Source: Clostridiales bacterium (GTDB lineage: Bacteria > Bacillota > Clostridia > Christensenellales > Christensenellaceae). Taken from it: a stretch of 6,338 nucleotides of DNA. The stretch is taken from contig JAHZHM010000288.1 in assembly GCA_019420265.1 (NCBI GenBank), forward strand, positions 1-6,338. The letters run 5' to 3'. The notes under the pieces are model-generated. The model had not been told where the DNA came from. It saw only the letters and a program-made list of their open reading frames with translations, and did not search any database. Position numbers and translations under genes: made by a program. The first letter of the stretch is position 1; every line of letters starts with the position of its first letter. Shown piece by piece: positions 1-5,104 of this stretch.

Positions 1-603
1 GCGCTGACAACCGTCGATTACGGCAGTTTTATCTTGAAATATCCTACGGCGCTGCAAGCGAAGAAGACGGAATCGCCCATCAAAGAGGATGAAAAGGGCA
101 ATACCTATCTGCTGTTGGAAGTTTCAAATGAAACCGGAACTTTCTCTGTGGCGCGGATTCGGCTGTCGGAAAAAGAGTTCTCTAAAAATATGGAGAATCG
201 CGTTCAGCAAACCAAAAGCGCCCTGGAGGAAAATTTAGGGACAGACCTGCAAAGCTATGAGAGCGAAGTGCGGGAATGGAAGAGCCGGCAGACGCTGATT
301 TTGCGCTACTCTTACCCATTTGGCGAAGGCTATACGATGTATAAGACGCAGTATTTCATGATGGCGGGAAAATACACTTATGTCTTTACCATCAGCAATA
401 TCGATAGTGAAATTTCGGAGACACAGCAGATCATCCTGGATAGCATTGTTGTGCAAACCAAGGACGGAGCTGCTTTGCCCAGCGAGGCGCCGTCTGCTTC
501 GCCGGAAGGCGGGTCAGAAGAGGGCGATCTGCCTTTGGACGATGCCGCGCAGGGGGATGTTCTGCCAAATGAGGGCGAAGGAGAGCCTGCACAGCAGCAG
601 TAG
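1..603 (+). CDS. Partial (5' end missing) probable secreted protein/lipoprotein with PsbP/DcrB-like look
   Basis: The reading frame is open from base 1, and 200 residues are visible before the TAG. A TTG at position 34 is probably internal, because the codons before it already read ALTTVDYGSFILKYP, which looks like the first strand of a domain and not an N-terminus. Residues about 5-155 alternate short beta-like segments (GSFILKYP, YLLLEVSN, SVARIRL, TLILRYSYPF, YTYVFTISN) with a charged helix (SEKEFSKNMENRVQQTKSAL), and end in an ILDSIVV segment. That pattern recalls PsbP/DcrB/Mog1-type domains of bacterial lipoproteins, but this is recognition by pattern only. The last 40 or so residues are low-complexity Pro/Ser/Glu/Gly/Asp with a QQQ end, typical of a disordered extracellular tail. 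The signal peptide or lipobox that would prove export lies outside the window. A terminator follows 35 nt after the stop, so this gene ends its own transcript. The function is unknown. Confidence 0.75.
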   Translation, partial: ALTTVDYGSFILKYPTALQAKKTESPIKEDEKGNTYLLLEVSNETGTFSVARIRLSEKEFSKNMENRVQQTKSALEENLGTDLQSYESEVREWKSRQTLILRYSYPFGEGYTMYKTQYFMMAGKYTYVFTISNIDSEISETQQIILDSIVVQTKDGAALPSEAPSASPEGGSEEGDLPLDDAAQGDVLPNEGEGEPAQQQ

Positions 604-638
604 GAAGCCTCAAGAGCCTAGGAAAGCATAGAAATAGA

Positions 639-666
639 AAAAAATCCGGCGAAAGCCGGATTTTTT
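639..666 (+). terminator. Rho-independent terminator
   Basis: The stem TCCGGC (645-650) pairs perfectly with GCCGGA (655-660) around a GAAA loop (a stable GNRA tetraloop). It is flanked by six A (639-644) and six T (661-666), which extend the pairing and supply the U-tract. It separates the first partial gene from the operon that follows. Because the A-run and T-run are symmetric it could work in both directions, although no minus-strand gene needs it here. Confidence 0.95.
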
Positions 667-683
667 CTTGCCGAGGCCCTCGC

Positions 684-712
684 TTGCAAATAGGGCGCTA
701 TCAAGATATAAT
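684..712 (+). promoter_or_regulatory. Sigma-A-type promoter of the operon
   Basis: The -35 box TTGCAA (684-689, 4 of 6 consensus positions) and a perfect -10 box TATAAT (707-712) are separated by an optimal 17 bp. The start of transcription is expected near 718-720, giving a leader of about 30 nt before the ATG at 750. This is the only strong promoter I see between the terminator and the right end of the window, so it probably serves the whole gene series. A weak ribosome binding site, AGGA (740-743), lies 6 nt before the ATG. Confidence 0.8.
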
Positions 713-719
713 ATGATAG
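698..719 (+). promoter_or_regulatory. Possible operator: dyad straddling the -10 box
   Basis: CTATCA (698-703) and TGATAG (714-719) form a perfect 6-bp inverted repeat separated by 10 bp that contain the -10 box. Two half-sites about one helical turn apart over the promoter core is the geometry of a dimeric repressor site. The region is AT-rich, so chance is a real alternative. No regulator gene is visible nearby. Confidence 0.3.
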
Positions 720-749
720 GTTACTCGTATCTTATAGTTAGGATGGCAT

Positions 750-1295
750 ATGAAGATAATCGATATTACGTTAAAACTGGATGAGAATGCGGCAATCTAT
801 GAAGGTGATCCGCGTTTTTCCAGTGAAGTCTGGAAAAACGTGCAGGACGATGGCTTTATGCTGAGCACGCTTCGCATGGGCACGCATACCGGGACGCATC
901 TGGACGCTCCCTGCCATTTTATTCAAGATGGGAAAACCGTGGCGGAAATTTCGCCCAGAAGGTGCCTGGGCAAGTGCGTCGTCGTGGATGAAATTGAGGA
1001 TTTTTCAGGCGGCTATTCCCGAGTGCTCATCAGCTCCAGAAAAAAAGGAGGGCGCATTACGCTGGCGCAGGCACAGCGGCTGATCGATTTGAAAGTTAGG
1101 CTAATTGGCACGGAAAAACTCTCGATTGGCAATGATGAAGTGCACCGCTATCTATTGGGCAACGATTGCATCATCTTGGAAGCGCTGGATCTTTCGGCTG
1201 CTTCGGAAGGAGAATATATTTTATCGGCATTGCCGCTGAAAATTGAAGCGGATGGCTGCCCGGTGCGGGCGGTCTTGATGGTGGCAGAAGAATGA
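750..1295 (+). CDS. Cyclase/kynurenine-formamidase-family metal-dependent hydrolase (short form)
   Basis: This 181-residue cytoplasmic protein belongs to the cyclase family (PF04199), whose members include KynB kynurenine formamidase and isatin hydrolase. The signature HTGTHLDAPCH lies at residues 46-56 and supplies H46, H50, D52 and H56. H132 and E144, 12 residues apart, match the distal His/Glu pair of the family. The C-terminal stretch LPLKIEADGCPVRAV matches the conserved 'LPLK...DG.PVRA' end. The protein is shorter than the 200-220 residues usual for the family. The missing part is the middle, where relatives carry a GD.VL..TGW segment; here RVLISSRKKGG leads almost directly into the helix before IGTEKLSIG. 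The substrate is therefore uncertain, and kynurenine formamidase activity should not be assumed since no tryptophan-degradation gene is nearby. It is the first gene after the promoter. Its TGA overlaps the next ATG by 4 bp. Confidence 0.88.
   Translation: MKIIDITLKLDENAAIYEGDPRFSSEVWKNVQDDGFMLSTLRMGTHTGTHLDAPCHFIQDGKTVAEISPRRCLGKCVVVDEIEDFSGGYSRVLISSRKKGGRITLAQAQRLIDLKVRLIGTEKLSIGNDEVHRYLLGNDCIILEALDLSAASEGEYILSALPLKIEADGCPVRAVLMVAEE
813..840 (+). repeat. Long perfect inverted repeat (hairpin) early in the first operon gene
   Basis: CGTTTTTCCAG (813-823) and CTGGAAAAACG (830-840) are perfect reverse complements: 11 bp of stem with a 6-nt loop, TGAAGT. In RNA the stem could extend by a G-U pair (812/841). 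It lies inside the coding sequence about 60 nt after the start codon. There is no T-run after it, so it is not an intrinsic terminator. Whether it is functional is unknown. Confidence 0.6.
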
Positions 1296-1984
1296 GCAAT
1301 AAAATGCTTCGCATCCTGTCCGCAATTTGCGGCGCATTTGTGGTTTTGGGAATCATCTTAAACTGCGTCAACTTCTTTTGCTTTCAAAAGTCTTTTTATC
1401 GACAGGAGTATCAAAAACTCGATACAGCAGAGCAGATTGGCATGAGCGATGCGGATCTGCAAGCTGCGACGGATGCCCTGCTGGATTATCTGCGCGGCAA
1501 GCGGGACGATTTGCGCGTTCAGGCGGTCGTTGACGGGCAGCAAAGAGAAGTTTTCAACCAGCGGGAAATTCTGCATATGGCGGATGTCAAAACGCTCTAC
1601 CTTTGGGCCATGCGCATTGGCAATGCTCTGCTGATTCTGGCGGTTGCCTTTTATCTTTGGGCATGGCTGGGCAAGCGGGATATCAAGACGATTTTAAGCG
1701 GATATTTGCAGGGAAATTATGTGCTGCTCGGGCTGATTGCGGCGCTGGGAATTTATGCGGCGCTGGATTTCAACAGTTTTTGGACAGGCTTTCACAAGAT
1801 TTTCTTTACGAACGATTTATGGCTGTTGGATCCCCGGACAGATATACTCATCCAGATGGTACCAGAGCAGTTCTTTTTTGATCTGGTCATGCGCATTGTC
1901 GTCTCTGCGGCGATCCTCATCGCCATATTGATGGTGGCAGCGCACATAGCAAAGCGGCGGCAGAAAACGGAGAACAAGGCATGA
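1292..1984 (+). CDS. TIGR01906/DUF1461 membrane protein, Lit-like lipoprotein intramolecular transacylase
   Basis: This 230-residue integral membrane protein has four predicted membrane helices, at about residues 8-32, 107-127, 141-159 and 196-219, and an outer loop of about 75 residues between the first two. It carries the landmarks of the TIGR01906/DUF1461 family (PF07314): REILHMADVK (91-100), and FHKIFFTNDLWLLDP (167-181) followed by MVPEQFFFD. The family includes Lit, which moves an acyl chain within diacylated lipoproteins onto the N-terminal cysteine to give lyso-form lipoproteins. From memory, that enzyme depends on two histidines. H95 and H168 here sit in the two conserved motifs with nearly the same separation. 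Activity in this organism is inference, because clostridial members are mostly annotated only as an integral membrane protein. The gene is coupled to both neighbours by ATGA overlaps and its own ribosome binding site is poor, which suggests it depends on translation of the cyclase gene. Confidence 0.85.
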   Translation: MSNKMLRILSAICGAFVVLGIILNCVNFFCFQKSFYRQEYQKLDTAEQIGMSDADLQAATDALLDYLRGKRDDLRVQAVVDGQQREVFNQREILHMADVKTLYLWAMRIGNALLILAVAFYLWAWLGKRDIKTILSGYLQGNYVLLGLIAALGIYAALDFNSFWTGFHKIFFTNDLWLLDPRTDILIQMVPEQFFFDLVMRIVVSAAILIAILMVAAHIAKRRQKTENKA

Positions 1985-3048
1985 GAAACGAAGAGATGAA
2001 TCAGAAGCTGCAAGCGCTGCGCGAAAAGCGCAATGCCGTCATTTTGGGCATCGAAACTTCCTGCGATGAGACGGCTGCGGCTATCGTTCAAAACGGCAGG
2101 GATGTGCGCAGCAACGCGCTGTATACACAGATCGCGATTCATGCCCAATATGGCGGGGTTGTCCCGGAAATTGCGTCCCGCAATCATGTGGAAAAGCTGC
2201 CTTATATCGTGGATGAGGCGCTGCGGCAGGCAGATTTGCGCCTGGAAGATGTGGATTCGCTGGCAGTAACCGCGGGGCCGGGGCTGGTGGGCGCGCTGCT
2301 CACAGGTGTTTCCTACGCAAAAGCGCTTTCCTATGCAGCAGAAAAGCCGCTGATTGCCGTCAATCATATCGAAGGGCATATTTCCGCAAACTATATTTCG
2401 CATCCCAGCTTGCAGCCGCCGTTTATTTGCCTGATCGTCTCTGGCGGGCACACGAACTTAGTGAAGGTGCAGGATTATGGGAAATACCAGCTTTTAGGCA
2501 CGACGAGAGACGATGCCGCTGGGGAAGCGTTTGATAAGGTGGCGCGAATTCTGGGGTTGCCCTATCCGGGCGGGCCGCATCTGCAAAAGCTGGCGGAACA
2601 GGGCGATGCGCATGCCTATGAATTTCCGCGGGCTTTTCGCGGAGAGACGCATCTGGATTTTTCCTTTAGCGGGCTCAAGACGGCGGTGGTCAACCTGGTG
2701 CACCGCATGGAGCAGAAGGGCGAGGCTTTCTGCAAAGAGGATTTAGCGGCTTCTTTCCAGCGGGCGGCAGTGCAGGCGCTGATCCGTAACACCTTTGAGG
2801 CTGCGCGCCGGGAAGGAATGCGGCGCATCGTGTTTGCAGGCGGCGTCAGCGCCAACGCGGAGTTGCGCCGGCAGGCTCTGGAGCACGAGGGATACGAGAT
2901 CTACCTCCCAGAGCTGAAATATTGCACGGATAACGCGGCGATGATCGCTTCCGCTGCCTATTATCAGCTTTTGGGCGGCTGCGAAGCCGCGCCGTTGACG
3001 CTCAACGCAAACCCCTCTTTAGAGCTAATTTCAGATGCGCGCGCATAG
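1981..3048 (+). CDS. tsaD: TsaD, tRNA N6-threonylcarbamoyladenosine transferase subunit
   Basis: This 355-residue cytoplasmic protein transfers threonylcarbamoyl from the TsaC-made adenylate to A37 of ANN-decoding tRNAs, working with TsaB and TsaE, which are not in this window. The ASKHA-fold landmarks are all present: LGIETSCDET (22-31), HAQYGGVVPEIASRNH (54-69), the metal-binding NHIEGH (H129, H133), SGGHTNL (154-160), DDAAGEAFDKVARILGL, GGVSAN (287-292), and the third metal ligand D317 in CTDNAAMIA. It starts with ATG overlapping the previous TGA by 4 bp. A GGAG at 1969-1972, 8 nt upstream, supports this start. The start gives a charged extension of about 17 residues before the usual N-terminus; an in-frame ATG at 1996 would shorten it by 5 residues. 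The family usually has about 335-345 residues. Identification is secure. Confidence 0.98.
   Translation: MRNEEMNQKLQALREKRNAVILGIETSCDETAAAIVQNGRDVRSNALYTQIAIHAQYGGVVPEIASRNHVEKLPYIVDEALRQADLRLEDVDSLAVTAGPGLVGALLTGVSYAKALSYAAEKPLIAVNHIEGHISANYISHPSLQPPFICLIVSGGHTNLVKVQDYGKYQLLGTTRDDAAGEAFDKVARILGLPYPGGPHLQKLAEQGDAHAYEFPRAFRGETHLDFSFSGLKTAVVNLVHRMEQKGEAFCKEDLAASFQRAAVQALIRNTFEAARREGMRRIVFAGGVSANAELRRQALEHEGYEIYLPELKYCTDNAAMIASAAYYQLLGGCEAAPLTLNANPSLELISDARA
2975..2990 (+). repeat. Small GC-rich hairpin with GCGA tetraloop near the end of tsaD
   Basis: GCGGCT (2975-2980) and AGCCGC (2985-2990) form a 6-bp stem closed by GCGA, a GNRA tetraloop. It should fold stably in the mRNA but has no U-tract. 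It lies about 60 nt before the tsaD stop. It could be only a by-product of the Gly-Gly-Cys-Glu-Ala-Ala codons. Confidence 0.35.
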
Positions 3049-3072
3049 AAATGAGTAAAGACGGTTGCAAGC

Positions 3073-3078
3073 GAGGTG
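3073..3078 (+). promoter_or_regulatory. Ribosome binding site that decides the amidase start
   Basis: GAGGTG matches the end of the consensus AGGAGGTG and ends 6 nt before the TTG at 3085. A GTG at 3076 in the same frame overlaps this site and has no Shine-Dalgarno of its own, so TTG 3085 is the better start. Confidence 0.7.
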
Positions 3079-3084
3079 GCGAAT

Positions 3085-3795
3085 TTGAAAAATAGGGCGA
3101 GAAATAGAAAGAAAAATAACTGGGGCGCGCTTTTTATCGCGTTGGGAGTTGGGCTTGTGATCTTTGCTGCGGTTTATGTTACAGGCATCGCAAGGACGGC
3201 GAATACTGCGCCGGGAGATTCTCTGGCCGGCGTCCGCGTTTTGATCGATCCGGGGCATGGCGGCTTTGATGGCGGCAGCATTGGCGCCACGGGCACGGAA
3301 GAAGCCGAGATTAACCTCGCTATTTCAAAGCTGCTGCAAAAGGAGCTGGAAGCCGAAGGCGCAGAGGTTGTGATGCTGCGGGAAGAGGATGAAGCGCTGG
3401 GAGCGGAAAAACAGGATGATATGGAAAGGCGCCGGGAACTGATCGAGACGTCCGGGCAGGATGTTACCGTCAGCATTCATCAAAATAAATTCGGCGATGC
3501 CGCGGTATGCGGCCCGCAAGTGTTCTATGCGCCGGGCTCTGTGGAAGGGGAAAAGCTGGCCAAGTGCATCCAAGATAGCTTAAATGAGGCACTGGAGGTT
3601 CAAAAGCCCCGCATTCAGATGGAGGGCAACTACTATATCGTCAAATCCGGGACGGCTCCGGCGGTCATTGTGGAGTGCGGCTTTTTGAGCAACCCGGAAG
3701 AAGAGGCAAAGCTCAAGACCGAGCAATATCAGAAAAAAGTGGCCAAAGCGGTGCGCGAGGGCGTTACGGTCTACCTGAAAGGACAGGGCGTATGA
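3085..3795 (+). CDS. Membrane-anchored N-acetylmuramoyl-L-alanine amidase, CwlD-like (Amidase_3)
   Basis: The protein has 236 residues from the TTG start (239 from GTG 3076). A short basic N-terminus (KNRARNRKK) precedes one hydrophobic helix at about residues 15-35, which anchors the catalytic domain outside the membrane. The zinc amidase domain runs from VRVLIDPGHGG to the end. The expected ligands are H58 (DPGHGG), E73 (EAEINLA) and H132 (SIHQN), with catalytic E197 in VIVECGFLSNPEE. It cleaves the bond between N-acetylmuramate and L-alanine in peptidoglycan. Length, single anchor, absence of cell-wall-binding repeats, and stretches such as KLAKCIQDSLN and the closing KYQ/KVA-like segment resemble Bacillus CwlD, which helps make muramic-delta-lactam in the spore cortex. 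The specific CwlD role is inference, though sigH lies downstream in the same operon. There is a 36-nt gap after tsaD, and the stop overlaps the next ATG by 4 bp. Confidence 0.9.
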   Translation: MKNRARNRKKNNWGALFIALGVGLVIFAAVYVTGIARTANTAPGDSLAGVRVLIDPGHGGFDGGSIGATGTEEAEINLAISKLLQKELEAEGAEVVMLREEDEALGAEKQDDMERRRELIETSGQDVTVSIHQNKFGDAAVCGPQVFYAPGSVEGEKLAKCIQDSLNEALEVQKPRIQMEGNYYIVKSGTAPAVIVECGFLSNPEEEAKLKTEQYQKKVAKAVREGVTVYLKGQGV

Positions 3796-4700
3796 GAGAG
3801 AAACTTCGGGTTGGGGTTGTGAATTTTCAGGCCGCCTGGGGCAATATCCCGGAAAATTTGGCGCGCATCCAGCGTATATGCCAAAAAGCCAAAGAGCAGG
3901 GCGCAGAAATGGTGGTTTTCCCTGAGGTGGCAGTCTCGGGATACAGCATTTTGGAGCAGGGCGCGATGCAAAAAAATGCGGCAGAGCAGATGCCGGGCGC
4001 TTGCAGCCAAAAGCTCTGCCAGATTGCCAAAGAGCTGGAGCTTTATCTCGCAGTCGGAATGCCCGAGCGGGATGGCAAAACGGGAGATATTTATAATAGC
4101 CTGCTGGCGGTTTCGCCAATGGGAGTGGATGCCGTCTACCGCAAGATCCATCCTTTTGGGCATGAATCGCTCTGGTGCAAAAAGGGACAAGCTCCCGTCA
4201 TCTGGCAGACGCCTTGGGGAAAAATTGGCCTTGGGATCTGCTATGATACCTATCAATTCCCGGAGCTGATTCGCTATTATGCCAGCCAGGGCTGCCGGCT
4301 GTATCTGAACAGTACGGCCCAGGCAGGGAGCCAGAATACGCCGGAGGCGGCCGAGCGTTTCCGCCAATACTATCTTTCGACGATTGAAGCGGCCAGCTTG
4401 AGCAATGAAATTTTCATTGCCAGCAGCAACTTGGCAGGAGAAGAGAAGGGGACGCATTTTGGCGGCGCCAGCCTGGTGATCGGGCCGGTTTTGCGCAAAG
4501 AAAGGTTTGGCGAAGATCCCTATTGCAAGATCTATGCCGGCGGGCTGGAAAACCAGCAGGTTGGCGTGGTAGTAGCGGAGATCGATCTCCGCTTGGCTGT
4601 GCGCAGCATTTATCAGAATAACCCGATCACGGGCGAGCCGGATTATCGGCCGGCGCTGTATCGAAATTGGCAGGAAAAGGGAAACGGCATTGAAGGATAG
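3792..4700 (+). CDS. Carbon-nitrogen hydrolase (nitrilase superfamily)
   Basis: This 302-residue cytoplasmic enzyme has the full Glu-Lys-Cys triad of the superfamily: E45 in FPEVAVSGY, K118 in YRKIHPFGHE, and C150 in GLGICYDTYQFPEL. E125 fits the second structural glutamate. The ATG overlaps the amidase TGA (ATGA), and AAGGA lies 8 nt upstream. The frame stays open for another 39 codons upstream, but that part overlaps the amidase active-site region and translates to an unlikely Arg/Gly-rich sequence, so it is not used. Family members hydrolyse amides, nitriles or carbamoyl compounds (omega-amidase, N-carbamoylputrescine amidase, NAD synthetase glutaminase and others). I cannot assign the substrate from the motifs. 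Being wedged between an amidase for cell wall and mrnC does not reveal its pathway. Its 3' end overlaps mrnC by 11 bp. Confidence 0.93.
   Translation: MREKLRVGVVNFQAAWGNIPENLARIQRICQKAKEQGAEMVVFPEVAVSGYSILEQGAMQKNAAEQMPGACSQKLCQIAKELELYLAVGMPERDGKTGDIYNSLLAVSPMGVDAVYRKIHPFGHESLWCKKGQAPVIWQTPWGKIGLGICYDTYQFPELIRYYASQGCRLYLNSTAQAGSQNTPEAAERFRQYYLSTIEAASLSNEIFIASSNLAGEEKGTHFGGASLVIGPVLRKERFGEDPYCKIYAGGLENQQVGVVVAEIDLRLAVRSIYQNNPITGEPDYRPALYRNWQEKGNGIEG
4402..4420 (+). repeat. 19-nt near-perfect palindrome in the nitrilase gene
   Basis: GCAATGAAA (4402-4410) and TTTCATTGC (4412-4420) are perfect reverse complements around a single T. This is operator-like in form but sits in coding sequence (codons for SNEIFIA). 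The function is unknown. Confidence 0.4.
4574..4593 (+). repeat. 20-bp perfect palindrome near the end of the nitrilase gene
   Basis: AGCGGAGATCGATCTCCGCT reads the same on both strands with no mismatch. In RNA it can fold as an 8-bp stem with a UCGA loop. It lies about 97 nt upstream of the mrnC start, inside codons for AEIDLR. No T-run follows, so it is not a terminator. Confidence 0.55.
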
Positions 4701-5094
4701 CATTTTAGAACAAATAGAGGATCGGGAAGCGGCGCAGAAGAACCCCATTGTGCTGGCCTATCTTGGGGATACGGTCTACGATCTTTATGTGCGCACGGCG
4801 CTGGTAAAGCAGTTTGGCCTGCATGTCAACGAGCTCAATGCCAAGGCGGCAGCGATTGTCAATGCCAGAGCGCAGGCGCTGGCATCTGATCGACTGGCCG
4901 CGCTGCTTACGCCGCAGGAGACAGAGATTTTCCGAAGAGGGCGCAACGCGAAAGTGGGCTCTGTGCCCAAAAACATGAGCGTGGCCGATTATCATAAGGC
5001 AACGGGGCTGGAAGCCTTGATAGGATATTTGTTTTTGACGGGGCAGCACGAACGGCTGGAGCAGCTGATGCGCTCTGTGCTGGAGCAGGAATAG
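4690..5094 (+). CDS. mrnC: Mini-ribonuclease III (MrnC)
   Basis: This 134-residue protein has the RNase III catalytic fold but no double-stranded-RNA-binding domain, as expected for Mini-III. In Bacillus the enzyme makes the final cuts that mature 23S rRNA, acting as a dimer on double-stranded ends. Key sites are D27 in LAYLGDTVYDLYVR, the RRGRNAK block (82-88), and E108 in ATGLEALIGYLFLTG, which with D27 should hold the catalytic metal. The start is a TTG, preceded by AAGGG (4677-4681) with 8-nt spacing. The gene overlaps the end of the nitrilase gene by 11 bp. In many Clostridia mrnC sits beside rlmB and sigH, as here, usually after cysS, which is absent from this window. Confidence 0.96.
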   Translation: MKDSILEQIEDREAAQKNPIVLAYLGDTVYDLYVRTALVKQFGLHVNELNAKAAAIVNARAQALASDRLAALLTPQETEIFRRGRNAKVGSVPKNMSVADYHKATGLEALIGYLFLTGQHERLEQLMRSVLEQE

Positions 5095-5098
5095 GAGG
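5093..5098 (+). promoter_or_regulatory. Consensus ribosome binding site of rlmB
   Basis: AGGAGG overlaps the mrnC stop codon (TAG at 5092-5094) and stands 6 nt before the ATG at 5105. It fixes the rlmB start and should favour re-initiation by ribosomes finishing mrnC. Confidence 0.85.
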
Positions 5099-5104
5099 CG
5101 CAGT

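Noticed and set aside
1792..2451. Open frame of 219 codons on the minus strand across the lit-like gene and tsaD
   Set aside because: It crosses two well-supported genes and has a Cys/Arg-rich translation without domain features.
3035..3046. 12-bp palindrome ATGCGCGCGCAT at the tsaD stop codon
   Set aside because: It is short and simple in sequence. One or two such palindromes are expected by chance, and no T-run follows to make a terminator.
678..3076. 12-nt inverted pair CCTCGCTTGCAA (678-689) and TTGCAAGCGAGG (3065-3076), which includes the -35 box and the amidase ribosome binding site
   Set aside because: About one such distant 12-mer pair is expected by chance in a window of this size, and the two sites serve different roles.
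3051..3095. Micro-ORF of 14 codons between tsaD and the amidase, ending just inside the amidase start
   Set aside because: There is no Shine-Dalgarno before its ATG and the region has to carry the amidase ribosome binding site. It is too short to support without translation data.
3675..3791. 39-codon upstream extension of the nitrilase gene
   Set aside because: It overlaps the conserved end of the amidase. The nitrilase fold begins right at the ATG at 3792 (KLRVGVVNFQ), which has a ribosome binding site 8 nt upstream.
3580..4119. Open frame of 179 codons on the minus strand
   Set aside because: It is antisense to the amidase active-site region and the nitrilase start. The composition is Pro/Arg/Ala-rich and no motif is seen.
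3771..4748. Long open frame of 325 codons on the minus strand
   Set aside because: It lies antisense to the nitrilase gene, whose catalytic triad and overlaps with neighbours are clear. The minus frame has no recognisable domain and no ribosome binding site, and is a shadow of codon bias.
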